Source of the DNA: Achromobacter aloeverae
Lineage (GTDB): Bacteria; Pseudomonadota; Gammaproteobacteria; Burkholderiales; Burkholderiaceae_B
DNA: 64,000 bases
Reading direction: 5' to 3'
NCBI RefSeq assembly: GCF_004121055.1
Contig: NZ_PYAL01000007.1
Coordinates: forward strand, 1-64,000
Positions within the stretch are counted from its first letter, which is position 1; each line of letters begins with the position of its first letter. A program made the position numbers and the translations under genes. Positions 50,637 to 60,215 of the stretch are shown here, piece after piece. The notes under the pieces are model-generated. The model was not told the origin of the DNA and made no database searches. It saw only the letters and a list, made by a program, of their open reading frames with translations.

Positions 50637-51536
50637 ATGAAAAACGACGCGTCCTCGGAACTGGTCTTCTTCGCCCTGCTGGCGCGCCATGGCAGCCTGT
50701 CGGCCGCCGCACGGGCCCTGGACATCACGCCCCCGGCCGCCACCAAGCGGCTGGCGCAGATGGAGCAGCGGCTGGGCGTGCGCCTGGTCAACCGCACGAC
50801 GCGGCGCATCAGCCTGACCAGCGAGGGCGAAACCTATCTCGAGCACGCGACCCGCATCCTGGCCGACATCCGCGCCATGGAAGACCAGGTGGCGGGCAGC
50901 CGCGCCGAGCCGCGCGGCCTGCTGCGGGTGAACGCCACGCTGGGCTTCGGCCGCACCGTGATCGCGCCGCTGGTATCGGACTACGCGCGCCTGCACCCCG
51001 ACGTCCAGGTCCAGTTGGAGGTCACCGACCGGCCGGTGGACCTGGTCCAGCAAGGCTATGACGTGGCGGTGCGCTTCGGCCAGCCGGCCGACAGCCGGCT
51101 GAGCGCGCGCCGGCTGTTGAGCAATCGGCGCTTCCTCTGCGCCTCGCCCGCCTACCTGCGTCGCCATGGCGTGCCGCAGACACCCGCCGCCTTGCAGGAA
51201 CACCGCTGCATCATCCATCGCCAGAACGACGAAGCCTACGGCGTCTGGCGCTTCACGCGCGATCGCCAGACGGAAGTGGTGAAGGTCGGCGGCGCGCTCG
51301 CCAGCAACGACGGCGATATCGTGCTGGGCTGGGCCCTGGACGGCCATGGCATCCTGGTCCGTTCGGAATGGGACCTGGCGAAGTACCTGGAGACGGGGCG
51401 GCTGCGGCGCCTGCTGGCAGCCTACACCCTGGAACCGGCGGATCTGTTCGTGTATTACCCCAGCCGGCACCACATGTCGGCGCGGGTGCGCAGCTTCATC
51501 GATTTCCTGGCGGCCCGGTTCGAACAGCCCGCGTAA
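50637..51536 (+). CDS. LysR-family transcriptional regulator
   Basis: The 299-residue protein has an N-terminal winged helix (about 8-65, HGSLSAAARALDITPPAATK) and an effector-binding domain (about 90-295) in two lobes. It most likely regulates the divergent tarD-like gene and itself through the shared operator. A TATAAA ends only 6 bases before the ATG and there is no Shine-Dalgarno, so its mRNA could be leaderless. Confidence 0.92.
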   Translation: MKNDASSELVFFALLARHGSLSAAARALDITPPAATKRLAQMEQRLGVRLVNRTTRRISLTSEGETYLEHATRILADIRAMEDQVAGSRAEPRGLLRVNATLGFGRTVIAPLVSDYARLHPDVQVQLEVTDRPVDLVQQGYDVAVRFGQPADSRLSARRLLSNRRFLCASPAYLRRHGVPQTPAALQEHRCIIHRQNDEAYGVWRFTRDRQTEVVKVGGALASNDGDIVLGWALDGHGILVRSEWDLAKYLETGRLRRLLAAYTLEPADLFVYYPSRHHMSARVRSFIDFLAARFEQPA

Positions 51537-51570
51537 CGGCGCAACACGGCGCGGCCTGCCACGGCGCGAC

Positions 51571-52149
51571 TCAGACGGTCAGGCGCGGACGGCCACCGGA
51601 GCGGGGCTGGGAGGACAGCAGGTCCTGCTGGCGCGGATCGACCTCCGGCGCGACGATGGCTTCGCGCATCCGGAACTCCAGGACCCATACCCACGGATTG
51701 ACGGCCCAGGCGCGGGCGCCATAGGTTTCGCACCAGCTGAGGGCGAAGATGGACTTGATCGGCATGCCCGGCAGGAACCCACCACGCGACGTGGCCTGGT
51801 TGACACAGCCTTCCGCAGCCACGTCGGCGTCGCTGATGTCCTGCAGGCGTTGCAAGCGCAGGCCGACCAGCAGCGCCAGGGCGAAGGCATTGCCGTCTTC
51901 GTCATAAAGGGGAATGGTCTGCCCGGGTTCGCCGTAGGGGCAGACGGCGCGCCGGACTCGACGGCGCGCCGGCCTGCCCGGCACCGTCTCCTCGACCGCC
52001 ACCCACTTGGCGTTCGGTCCCATCTCGCGCAGCCAGCCCGAGGTGCTTTGCGGCGGCTGCGGTTTCAGGATGCGGCGCGTCTGTACTTTGCGGCCATCCA
52101 GGATGGCCGCGATCAGGTCTGCCGCGAATCGTAGAGGTTGCCCTTTCAT
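51571..52149 (-). CDS. Phage-type ASCH/PUA-like protein
   Basis: The 192-residue protein follows the plan of small prophage proteins: an N-terminal PLRFAADLIAAILDGRKVQT block with TRR and KPQP after it, then CPYGEPGQTI, then SDADVAAEGC, and a C-terminal WAVNPWVWVLEF strand. This is the layout of ASCH-like RNA-binding-fold proteins found in phage genomes. No other phage gene is nearby. Function is unknown. A Ser/Pro/Arg tail ends the protein. Convergent with the LysR gene (34 bases). Confidence 0.6.
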   Translation of the reverse strand: MKGQPLRFAADLIAAILDGRKVQTRRILKPQPPQSTSGWLREMGPNAKWVAVEETVPGRPARRRVRRAVCPYGEPGQTIPLYDEDGNAFALALLVGLRLQRLQDISDADVAAEGCVNQATSRGGFLPGMPIKSIFALSWCETYGARAWAVNPWVWVLEFRMREAIVAPEVDPRQQDLLSSQPRSGGRPRLTV

Positions 52150-52384
52150 TGCTCAGCGAAGCTAGAAAATCGGACCGGATGATACCGCAGTGCAGGCATG
52201 GGCTCGCCGAAACCGGCTGGAGCGACGGAATTATGCACGTTTTTCAATGCCTTATCTGTATCAAGGCCCGGTTCGTGGCAAATCGACGGGCCTTTCGTGC
52301 ACCCTAGTCGTCTGTACGTCTCCCTCTTCCTGGTTTTCTTCGGGTTTTCCCTGGAATTTCCCGGGGCTTCCCTCCACTCCTTTA

Positions 52385-53368
52385 TCAGGGATGCTCGGCG
52401 CTCCATCGCCCCAGGAAGTCGAGGAAGATCTCGTCGACACGTCCGGCGTTGCCGTCGGAATGGCCGGCGGCATGCGGCGTGGCGATGACATTGGGCATCC
52501 GCCACAAGGGCGAGTCGGCCGCCAGGGGCTCGTGCTCGTAGACATCCAGGTAGGCGCCGGCCAGGCGGCCCTCGCCCAGCGCGGCGATCAATTCCGCCTC
52601 ACGCACCACCTCGCCGCGCGCGACGTTGACCAGGCAGGCGTGCGGCGGCAGGGCAGCCAGCATGGCGCCATCCACCAGGAAGCGCGTGCGTTCGGTCAAC
52701 GGGCAGGCCAGCACCAGCCAATCGGCGTCGCCCAGGATGGACGCCATGTCCCCGAACGCCACGCATTCCTGCACGCCCTCGACCGGCTGCGCGCTGCTGC
52801 GCACCACGGAAATGCGCAGGCCCAGCGCGCGCAGCATCTCGCCCAGGCGCTGCCCGATGACGCCCCAGCCGACGATCACCGCCTTCTGGCCCCTGAGGTC
52901 GCGCGGCATGGTCAGCTCGCCGGCCTTGAGCCAGCGGCTTTCGCGCTGGGCCCGCATCATTTCGGGGAAGTTGCGCGCCAGCGCCAGCAGGCCGGCCAGC
53001 GCGGTCTGCATGACCGGCTCGGCGTTCGCGCCGGAAGACGGCGTAACTTTTACGCCCCGCGCCATCAACTCCGGAAATATGGGCCGGTCCAGTCCCGCCG
53101 AATGCACGTGCACCCATTGCAGCGTGGGCGAGCCTCGCAGCGATTCGTAGAAGGCCTCCAGCGATTCCGTCAGAACGTGTTTGGTGGAACTTCCGGTAAC
53201 TTCGCGCGAAATGTAGGCGACGTCGGCGTTACCATGGGCATGGCCGCGCGTCGGCTCGGCGATCAACAATTCATGAGGACGTCCTCCCAGCACCTTTTCC
53301 ACGCGTTCGCGCAGGCGGTTCGCCGTGGCGCGGGAAAGCAGGATGCGTAGCGCTTGCTGGTTGGTCAT
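52385..53368 (-). CDS. D-isomer specific 2-hydroxyacid dehydrogenase
   Basis: The 327-residue protein has a Rossmann motif (VIVGWGVIGQRLGEMLRALG), the catalytic Arg region LVNVARGEVV, a Glu in YLDVYEHEPL and the catalytic His in VIATPHAAGH. It belongs to the formate/glycerate dehydrogenase family. AGGGGA lies 7 bases before the ATG at 53368. Its specific substrate is unknown; it is only distantly like the GhrA-type gene in this window. Confidence 0.85.
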   Translation of the reverse strand: MTNQQALRILLSRATANRLRERVEKVLGGRPHELLIAEPTRGHAHGNADVAYISREVTGSSTKHVLTESLEAFYESLRGSPTLQWVHVHSAGLDRPIFPELMARGVKVTPSSGANAEPVMQTALAGLLALARNFPEMMRAQRESRWLKAGELTMPRDLRGQKAVIVGWGVIGQRLGEMLRALGLRISVVRSSAQPVEGVQECVAFGDMASILGDADWLVLACPLTERTRFLVDGAMLAALPPHACLVNVARGEVVREAELIAALGEGRLAGAYLDVYEHEPLAADSPLWRMPNVIATPHAAGHSDGNAGRVDEIFLDFLGRWSAEHP

Positions 53369-53525
53369 GCAAAGTCCCCTTGATATGGTGTATTCCCGTT
53401 GAAGGCGCCCGGCCCAGCCTCGATGAACACGGCGGCCGCGATAGCGCGCGGACCCGGCAAGGCGCCAGGCGCCGCTTATTATCGCCGGATCTGTTAGCCG
53501 CCACCTGAACGACAGGAGCATGACC

Positions 53526-53987
53526 ATGAAAGGACCCCTACTTCTCCGCTGCGGCGCGGCCACGCTGGCGCTCGCCCTGGCCGGACCGGCTGGCGCGCAG
53601 ATGCTTAACAAGCTGGAGGGCGTGCTGGGCGGCAGCGGGAACGGCGCGAGCGCCGGCAGCGGCGGCGAGTCCGCGCTCGGCGGCCTGGCATCCGGCAATC
53701 TGGCGTCGAGCAGCCTGGGCAACGCCACCGGGGTCCTCCAGTACTGCATCAAGAACAACTATCTCAGCGGCAACGGCGTCACGTCGCTGAAGGACAAGTT
53801 GAGCAGCCGCATCGCCGGCAGCAGCGGCAAGCCGGTGGAAAAGAACGACGACTACCTGTCCGGCGCGAAGGGACTGCTGAAGACCGGCGACGGCAAGAGC
53901 GTGGACCTCAGCGGCGACGGCCTGAAGTCGCAAGTGACCAAGAAGGCGTGCGACGCCGTGCTGGCGCAGGCCAAAGGCTTCCTGTAG
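53526..53987 (+). CDS. DUF2501 (YjjA-like) secreted protein
   Basis: The 153-residue protein has a signal peptide (about 1-24, ending AGAQ), a Gly/Ser/Ala-rich middle and the family core GVLQYCIKNNYLSGNGVTSL with a second conserved Cys in TKKACDAVLAQAK. The two Cys may form a disulphide. AGGAG is 7 bases before the ATG at 53526. Function of the family is unknown. Confidence 0.8.
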   Translation: MKGPLLLRCGAATLALALAGPAGAQMLNKLEGVLGGSGNGASAGSGGESALGGLASGNLASSSLGNATGVLQYCIKNNYLSGNGVTSLKDKLSSRIAGSSGKPVEKNDDYLSGAKGLLKTGDGKSVDLSGDGLKSQVTKKACDAVLAQAKGFL

Positions 53988-54029
53988 AAGCGGCGCGGGC
54001 GCCGGGCGCCGCGACCGCGGCGGCCGGGC

Positions 54030-55421
54030 TCAGCGCCCGCGGGCCAGCTCGCCACCCGCGCCGCGCGGCATGCGCGCGGTCACGGGCACCGATGCCGCCG
54101 AGCACAGCCCCAGCACCAGGAAGGCGGGCCAGAAATCCGTCCAGACGATTTGCGGATGCCCCTGGACGTAGTGCGAAACCTGCAGCACGATGCCCGCCAC
54201 CACCACGCCCAGGCCCAGCGACATCTGCTGGATCACGGACGCCAGGCTGGTCGCCCGACCGACATCCGCGCTTTCGATGTCCGCATACGCCAGCGCATTG
54301 AGCGCCGTGAATTGCAGCGACGGAAACACGCCGCCGAACAACACGGTGAACCAGATGGCCAGGCGCGACATGCCGGGATGGAACACGCCGTAGATGGCGA
54401 TGGCCACGCCCGAGAGGATGGCGTTGACCATGAGCACCGTGCCGAAACCAAAGCGGCGCAACACCGGCTGCGCGACCATCTTCATGAACAGCGCGCCAAA
54501 CGCCGAAGCACAGGTAATGGTGCCGGCCTCGAAAGGCGTCATGCCCAGCCCTTCCTGCAAGGCCAGCGGCAGCAGGAAAGGAATCGCGCCCAGGCCGACG
54601 CGGAACAGGGAACCGCCGATCACGGCCGTGTGAAAGGTGGGAACGCGCAGGAAGCTGAGGTCCAGCACGGGATTGCTGGCCCGCCGCGCATAGAACCAGT
54701 ACGCCAACAGCAGGACGATGCCCGCCCCCAGCATGATGAGGTTGTCGCGCATGGCCATGATGTCGCTGCCAAGCAGCGACATGGCCAGCATGAACAGCGC
54801 GGCGCCCCCGCCTGACAGGACGAAGCCCATCCAGTCCAGTTTCCCCGGGTGCGGCATCCGCGTGTTTTCGATGTGGCGATTGGTGAGCCAGATGCCGAGG
54901 ATGCCGATAGGCACGTTGATGAAGAACATCAGGCGCCAGTGCAGATAGGTCGTGATGAAGCCGCCCAGCAAGGGGCCCACCACGGGTCCCAGCAGCGACG
55001 GGACGGTAAGGTAGTTGACCGCGCGGACGAAATCCGCGCGCGCCACCGAACGGAAGATGATGATGCGCCCCACCGGCACCATCATGGCGCCGCCCACGCC
55101 CTGCACGAAGCGCGCCAGCACGAAGGTGAACAGGGACGTCGAGGCCGCGCACAGCAGCGAACCCGCGATGAAAACGCCGATGGCGGCGCGAAAGACCGTG
55201 CGCGAGCCGAAGCGGTCGGCCACCCAGCCGCAGATGGGAATGAAGACCCCAAGGCCGACCACGTAGCTCGTGACCGCCAGTTTCAGGGTAATCGGATCCT
55301 GCCCCAGGTCGCGCGCCAGTTCTGGCAGGGACGTGACCAGCACCGTGGCGTCGACGTTCTCCATGAAAAGCGCGCAAGCGACGATCAAAGGAACGATGAA
55401 GGCACCCAGGGCGAGTGGCAT
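54030..55421 (-). CDS. MFS transporter, DHA2 (EmrB/QacA-like) family
   Basis: The 463-residue permease has about 14 predicted helices and the DHA2 motifs: FMENVDATVLVTSLPELARD in helix 1, GWVADRFGSRTVFRAA after helix 2, and the helix-5 antiporter motif LGPVVGPLLGGFI. It probably exports drugs or small amphiphiles with protons. No EmrA-like partner or regulator is adjacent. The start at 55421 is chosen to fit helix 1. Confidence 0.88.
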   Translation of the reverse strand: MPLALGAFIVPLIVACALFMENVDATVLVTSLPELARDLGQDPITLKLAVTSYVVGLGVFIPICGWVADRFGSRTVFRAAIGVFIAGSLLCAASTSLFTFVLARFVQGVGGAMMVPVGRIIIFRSVARADFVRAVNYLTVPSLLGPVVGPLLGGFITTYLHWRLMFFINVPIGILGIWLTNRHIENTRMPHPGKLDWMGFVLSGGGAALFMLAMSLLGSDIMAMRDNLIMLGAGIVLLLAYWFYARRASNPVLDLSFLRVPTFHTAVIGGSLFRVGLGAIPFLLPLALQEGLGMTPFEAGTITCASAFGALFMKMVAQPVLRRFGFGTVLMVNAILSGVAIAIYGVFHPGMSRLAIWFTVLFGGVFPSLQFTALNALAYADIESADVGRATSLASVIQQMSLGLGVVVAGIVLQVSHYVQGHPQIVWTDFWPAFLVLGLCSAASVPVTARMPRGAGGELARGR

Positions 55422-55578
55422 GGCGGACTGGCAGCGGCGGTTAAGGCAGGCCGTGATTATGCACCGCTGCCGGCAATCCCGCATTTTTCAGGGCTTTGTC
55501 AACGCTCCGACAGCTATCGTTCAGAGAGTGCCGCCAGGCAAGGGATCGTACGCATGGCCCGCCGCCGCCCGCCGCGCC

Positions 55579-56205
55579 TTACCGCGCCAGCGGCTTCCAA
55601 TTCAAGGCCTCGCGGGTATAGGGCTGCGCGGCCCCCGACAGCTTCAACGCCATGATGACCACCAGGTCATGCGTGCGCGCTTTAGGCACGACGGTATAGC
55701 TGGCCAGGGCGGACAACAGGAAGCCGAGCGCCACGGCGCCCACGCGCAGGCCGGAGCGATGCGCGGGCCATCTGGACAGCACCACGCTGGAGACGATGCC
55801 GCCGACCAGCAGGCCCAGCACGACCTCGGACGGCGAATGCGCGTGCAGGTACAGGCGCGAAATGCCGATCGCGATTGCTAGCAGCGCGCCTGCCGCCGCG
55901 CCCCAGCGCGCGGCACGGTCGGAACGGACCTTGCCCAGGGCATAGCCCAGCACGGGATAGATGGCCGCGCTGACCATGGCATGGCCGCTGAAGCCCGTGA
56001 AATCGATCGCCTCCCAGCCATAGCCCCAGCCCAGGAAGGCCAGCTTGGACACCAGCACCACCAGCGCGGCCGCCGCGAAGCCGCAGGCCCATTTGAAAAC
56101 CGTGGCGCGTTCCGATGCCACCAGGAAGAGGGTCGCCACCACGGCGGCCGGAACCAGCAGGCGAGACTCGCCGACCGCCGACAGAAATACCCAGAAAGAA
56201 TGCAT
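55579..56205 (-). CDS. PAP2-family membrane phosphatase
   Basis: The 208-residue protein has about five helices, a GFSGHAM motif (His75) and SRLYLHAHSPSEVVLG, the third PAP2 motif with Glu in place of the usual Asp. These enzymes dephosphorylate phosphatidic acid, undecaprenyl diphosphate or similar lipids. Motif 1 (KxxxxxxRP) was not found, so activity is uncertain. Confidence 0.8.
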   Translation of the reverse strand: MHSFWVFLSAVGESRLLVPAAVVATLFLVASERATVFKWACGFAAAALVVLVSKLAFLGWGYGWEAIDFTGFSGHAMVSAAIYPVLGYALGKVRSDRAARWGAAAGALLAIAIGISRLYLHAHSPSEVVLGLLVGGIVSSVVLSRWPAHRSGLRVGAVALGFLLSALASYTVVPKARTHDLVVIMALKLSGAAQPYTREALNWKPLAR

Positions 56206-56274
56206 GCCCTGCCCAGGAAAAAATTGAGACGTCGCCCATGGTCGTCATGGTGGCCGCCGCGCCAGCCGCCGCGT

Positions 56275-57012
56275 TCACTGCCCGCTCTTGTAGCGGGCAT
56301 ACAAACCGATGACGTCGCGCACGTATTGCCGCGTCTCCGCGTAAGGCGGCACGTCGTCGTACTTGGCCACGGCGCCCGTTCCCGCATTGTAGGCGGCCAG
56401 CGCGAGGTCCAGCCTTCCGGGATACAGGTCGAGCAGCCGCCGCAGGTGGCGCGAGCCCGCGCCGACATTGGTCGCCGGGTCCACCAGCGCCGCCTCGATA
56501 TCGTCCTGCTTGAGCAGGCTCGCTGCCGTCGCCGGCATCAATTGCATCAGCCCCACCGCCCCCTTGGGGGAGCGGGCGTCCTTGCGGAAACCCGACTCCA
56601 CCGCGATGACGGCGCCCAACAGCGCGCTGTCCACCCCGGCCTCGGCGGCGGCCTTGGAAATGATGCCGCGATAGTTCTCCATTCCAGGATGCGCCAGCAG
56701 GTCATCCAGGCGGTGGGCCTCGTCGCTGGGGTGCAAGGCCGCCTTGCCCGACTGCATGATGGGCCCGCCCGCCAGCACGCGCCCGCCGGACCGCGCCTGG
56801 GCGCGCAGTTGCGCCCGTTGATAGTATTTGGCGTAACCCTTGGGCACCGTCATGGCGCGCGGCATGCCGAAGGGATCGCGGTAGCGGTAGATTTCGCCGG
56901 CGACGGCGCGATCGGGCCACATGGCCAGCACCACCGCGATCAAGAGGCCCGCTACCGCGACCCAGCGTACGAAACCCGGTCCTGCCGGGGATGGCCAGCG
57001 TGTCATCGTCAT
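56275..57012 (-). CDS. Lytic transglycosylase (SLT domain)
   Basis: The 245-residue protein has an N-terminal membrane or signal helix (about 16-39), a DUF4124-like EIYRYRDPFGMPRAMT segment and a C-terminal SLT domain with catalytic Glu139 in AVIAVESGFRKDA and KGAVGLMQLMPATA. It cleaves peptidoglycan to 1,6-anhydromuropeptides. The start could also be an ATG 6 bases inside. Confidence 0.88.
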   Translation of the reverse strand: MTMTRWPSPAGPGFVRWVAVAGLLIAVVLAMWPDRAVAGEIYRYRDPFGMPRAMTVPKGYAKYYQRAQLRAQARSGGRVLAGGPIMQSGKAALHPSDEAHRLDDLLAHPGMENYRGIISKAAAEAGVDSALLGAVIAVESGFRKDARSPKGAVGLMQLMPATAASLLKQDDIEAALVDPATNVGAGSRHLRRLLDLYPGRLDLALAAYNAGTGAVAKYDDVPPYAETRQYVRDVIGLYARYKSGQ

Positions 57013-57169
57013 CGTCGCAATCCGTGGCCCGACGCCTGCGCGCGGTCCCCGGGCAGCGCCATGCGCCGCCTGTATCCGCCCCCGGAAAACGCATGATGAC
57101 CCAGCGGCGGCCCGCTTGTCTCTCGGACCGATGGGCGAGAGGGCTTGCCCCTACCTCACCCTCGCTTCG

Positions 57170-58630
57170 TCAGCTGTCCCGGGCCGCGTCGTGCATGAAG
57201 CCCAGGTCGCGCCCGTCGAAACGGCGGAGGTTCGGAAAAACGTCATCGAGGGACGCGGCGCCGGCGCCGAACCAGGTGGCCAGCGTGGCGCCGAACTGGT
57301 CCACCGCGACGTCCGGCAACATGCGGCCATGGTCGACGAAACCCGGCCCATCCAGCGCCAGGTCCGGGTGCCTGCCATAGAAGCGCCCGCCGCGCACCGC
57401 GCCGCCCAGCACCAGGTGATGCCCGCCCCAGCCATGGTCCGAACCGTTGCCATTGGAGACCAGGGTGCGGCCGAACTCGGACGCGGTGAACGTGGTGACC
57501 TGCCCCGCCACGCCCAGTGCGTCCAGCGCCTGCTGGAATTCGGCCATGGCGCCGCCCAGTTCACGCAGCAGGCCGGGATGCACGTCGTTCAGTCCGTCAT
57601 GGTTGTCGTAGCCGTTCTGCGTCACGAAGAAAACCTGGCGCCGCATGCCCAGGGTCTCGCGGGCGGCGATCATGCGGGCCACGATCTTCAACTGCGCGGC
57701 CAGCGGCGTCGCGAAGGCGCCCTGCACCGCATCGCCCGCCAGCGCGGCGCGCAGGCGCGCATCGGCGCGCATGGAGCGCGCCACGATGGCCGCGTGCTGG
57801 CGCTCGAAGAGGTGCTCGCCGGACTGCGTGATGAGGAGGCGCATGAGATCGGTGCAGGTGGTCGAGCCGTAGGTATCCCGCTGCAGCAGCTCGATGGGCG
57901 TGGAGCCCGCTGGGCTGACCCGGTAGGCGCTGACGTGGCGGCCCGCCAGCAACAGCGCGCTGCCGCCGGCGGTCACCCCGGTGAACGTGGCGTTGGCATT
58001 GGCGGCGATGAAGAGATCCGCCAGGCGGCCGCCCCACCCCGACGCCGCGCCTTCCGGCGCCAGCGCCTGCCAGTAGGACTGCTGGTCATTGTGCGAAAAC
58101 AGCTTGGGCGGCAAGGGCACGCGGGCGCCGATATAGTCTCGCTTGCTGGTGGGCGCGGCCAATGGCCCTACGTTCAGCTGCACGGCCAGCTGGCCGCGCT
58201 CGAACCAGGGCAGCAGGGGCGCCAGTCCGGGCGCGAGGGCATAGGCCTGCTGGCCCGGCAGCGGATCCTTGGGTTTCAGTGCCGTGGCGGCCAGCTTGTC
58301 GCGCGCCAGCGCGATGTCCGCGCGCGCCTGGAAATAACGCGCATGGCGCTCGGGATCATAAGGAACGATGGTGTTGTACGGGTCGTTGCCGCCATAGAGG
58401 AAGATGCAGACCAGGGCCTTGTAGTGGCTCACGGAATTGCCCACCGCATTGCCCACCGCATCGCCCGACGTGCCCGCGGCGGGCGCCGCACCCGGCGCCG
58501 TCCCCTGCGCGGGCGGGGCCGCCGCCGCGGCGGCGCCCACCGCGGCCATCTGCAAGGCCAGCGGCGCGGCCGTGCCGCTCATGCCCAGCAAGGAGGCCCG
58601 CCTGAGGAATTCGCGTCGTGTGGCCTTCAT
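57170..58630 (-). CDS. DUF1501 (Tat-exported) protein
   Basis: The 486-residue protein has a twin-arginine signal (TRREFLRRASLLG) and the DUF1501 alkaline-phosphatase-like fold (YGGNDPYNTIVPYD, TTFTASEFGRTLVSNGNGSD with GWGGHH following). It is separated from the DUF1800 gene by 25 bases; the two families usually occur as a pair. Secreted sulfatase-like chemistry has been suggested for the fold, but no function is established. GGAGAGG precedes the ATG. Confidence 0.87.
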   Translation of the reverse strand: MKATRREFLRRASLLGMSGTAAPLALQMAAVGAAAAAAPPAQGTAPGAAPAAGTSGDAVGNAVGNSVSHYKALVCIFLYGGNDPYNTIVPYDPERHARYFQARADIALARDKLAATALKPKDPLPGQQAYALAPGLAPLLPWFERGQLAVQLNVGPLAAPTSKRDYIGARVPLPPKLFSHNDQQSYWQALAPEGAASGWGGRLADLFIAANANATFTGVTAGGSALLLAGRHVSAYRVSPAGSTPIELLQRDTYGSTTCTDLMRLLITQSGEHLFERQHAAIVARSMRADARLRAALAGDAVQGAFATPLAAQLKIVARMIAARETLGMRRQVFFVTQNGYDNHDGLNDVHPGLLRELGGAMAEFQQALDALGVAGQVTTFTASEFGRTLVSNGNGSDHGWGGHHLVLGGAVRGGRFYGRHPDLALDGPGFVDHGRMLPDVAVDQFGATLATWFGAGAASLDDVFPNLRRFDGRDLGFMHDAARDS

Positions 58631-58655
58631 GGCCCTCTCCCGGGATGATGACCCG

Positions 58656-60215
58656 TCATTTCTGCACCAGGTATTCCGGCGTCGCCGCCACCAGCATGAT
58701 GGCCGCCCGCACGCGATCGAGCCGGCGCGGCGCCGGGATCTCCGCCACCGCGTCCGCGATGATGCGCGCGGTGGCCTCGCTGAAGGCATCGCCCGCCAGC
58801 AGCAGCACGATGCGCCGCACAAGCGCGTGCGTGTCGCCGGCCAGCGCCGCCTCGGCCGCGTAATCGGTCTGCACGTCCTCCCAACCCCGGTCGACGTAGA
58901 TGGCCACGAAATTCAGGTACCCCGCCACGCTGGTCTCGTCCGTGATCTGGAACTCGGGCGCGACCAGCCCCGCCTGCGCGATGGGTGTATTGGGCGGCGT
59001 GAAGCGGGGGCGGAAGAAGTTGAAGACCGACGGCGCCCGCAACGGACTCTGTCCCAGCCGTATGGTGCTGTCCGTCGTATCGGGCATGGCCCACTGCCCG
59101 TTGCGCGAGGTGGCGCCGAAGGCCCGTGCCCAGGCGGCGAAGCGCACGATGGGCTCGCGCACCTTGCCCCATGTGGGCGAGCCCAGGTCGGGCTGGCGCG
59201 CCTCCGGATCCAGCAGCACCGCGCGCAGCACCGCGCCCAGGTCGCCGCGCCGTCCCTTGCCGTTGTCGGCGAATACCGCCGCGACCCGTCCCACATAGGC
59301 CGGACTGGGATTGCTGGTGACCAGCCGCTGGATCAGTTGCGTGCCGATGAAAGGGCCGACATTGGGATGGGCGCACAAGGTGTCCAGTGCGATGCGCAAG
59401 GACTCCACGCCGCCGGTTCCCGGCGGGATGACCGTGCCCAGGAAGCGCTTTTCCGACATCGAATGGTTGGCCGGGTTCAGCGCCATGGGACGACGCTGGA
59501 ATTCGGCATCCGTTTCCGGGCCGCCCAGGTCCCAGCCGGTGAAGACCTTGGCAAGGCCGCGCACGTCGTCGTTGGTGTAGGTCTCCACCGCCTTGCCGTC
59601 GCGCAGCTTGAGCGTGCCGTCGGGGTTCAGCTCGTACAGGCCGATGGTGAAGAGCTGCATCACCTCGCGCGCATAGTTCTCATCCGGCGAGCGGCCGGTC
59701 CTGGGATCTTCCTTGCGGCTGCCGCGATAGGTGAGCATGCAACCCATCGCCACGCTGCGCGTGACGCCTTCCAGCATGTCGCGGAAGTTGCCCAGGCTGT
59801 GCGCGGCCAGCGTGTCCATGAACGCGGCGGCGCCAAACATGGGCCACGAGGCCGAGATGGACAGCACGTTGACGACGAAGATCTCCGAGAAGGCGAAGGC
59901 GGCGCGCGTGCGCAGCTGGTCGGGCGCCGCGATGAACTTGCGCCACAGCGTGGCCTCCAGCGGCTCATTGATGCCGTTGCCCTTGTAGGCCTCGGTGTTC
60001 TTGCCCATCGCCACCAGCCAGTCGAAATGGGTCTGCGACGGCGGCGCGGCCAATTGCTGGTCTATCCAGCGCGCATACCCCAACGACACCACGCGGTCGA
60101 TTTCGTCCGGCGTCGGGCCGAACGTGGCCTGCGCCAGGAAACGGGAAGCCTGGCCAGGTGTAGGACGGGTAGGCGCGGAGGACGGCGTGGGCATGGCGGA
60201 CAGCGATGAAGGCAT
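58656..60215 (-). CDS. DUF1800 protein
   Basis: The 519-residue protein matches DUF1800: RFLAQATFGPTPDEI start, ENYAREVMQLFTIGLYELN, DDVRGLAKVFTGWDL, and VFNFFRPRFTPPN. No signal peptide is obvious at the chosen start. It is the upstream partner of the DUF1501 gene in one operon. Function unknown. Confidence 0.87.
   Translation of the reverse strand: MPSSLSAMPTPSSAPTRPTPGQASRFLAQATFGPTPDEIDRVVSLGYARWIDQQLAAPPSQTHFDWLVAMGKNTEAYKGNGINEPLEATLWRKFIAAPDQLRTRAAFAFSEIFVVNVLSISASWPMFGAAAFMDTLAAHSLGNFRDMLEGVTRSVAMGCMLTYRGSRKEDPRTGRSPDENYAREVMQLFTIGLYELNPDGTLKLRDGKAVETYTNDDVRGLAKVFTGWDLGGPETDAEFQRRPMALNPANHSMSEKRFLGTVIPPGTGGVESLRIALDTLCAHPNVGPFIGTQLIQRLVTSNPSPAYVGRVAAVFADNGKGRRGDLGAVLRAVLLDPEARQPDLGSPTWGKVREPIVRFAAWARAFGATSRNGQWAMPDTTDSTIRLGQSPLRAPSVFNFFRPRFTPPNTPIAQAGLVAPEFQITDETSVAGYLNFVAIYVDRGWEDVQTDYAAEAALAGDTHALVRRIVLLLAGDAFSEATARIIADAVAEIPAPRRLDRVRAAIMLVAATPEYLVQK

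Noticed and set aside
49301-51536. Mobile element carrying tarD-like and LysR genes
   Set aside because: No terminal repeats, transposase or change in composition was seen around them.
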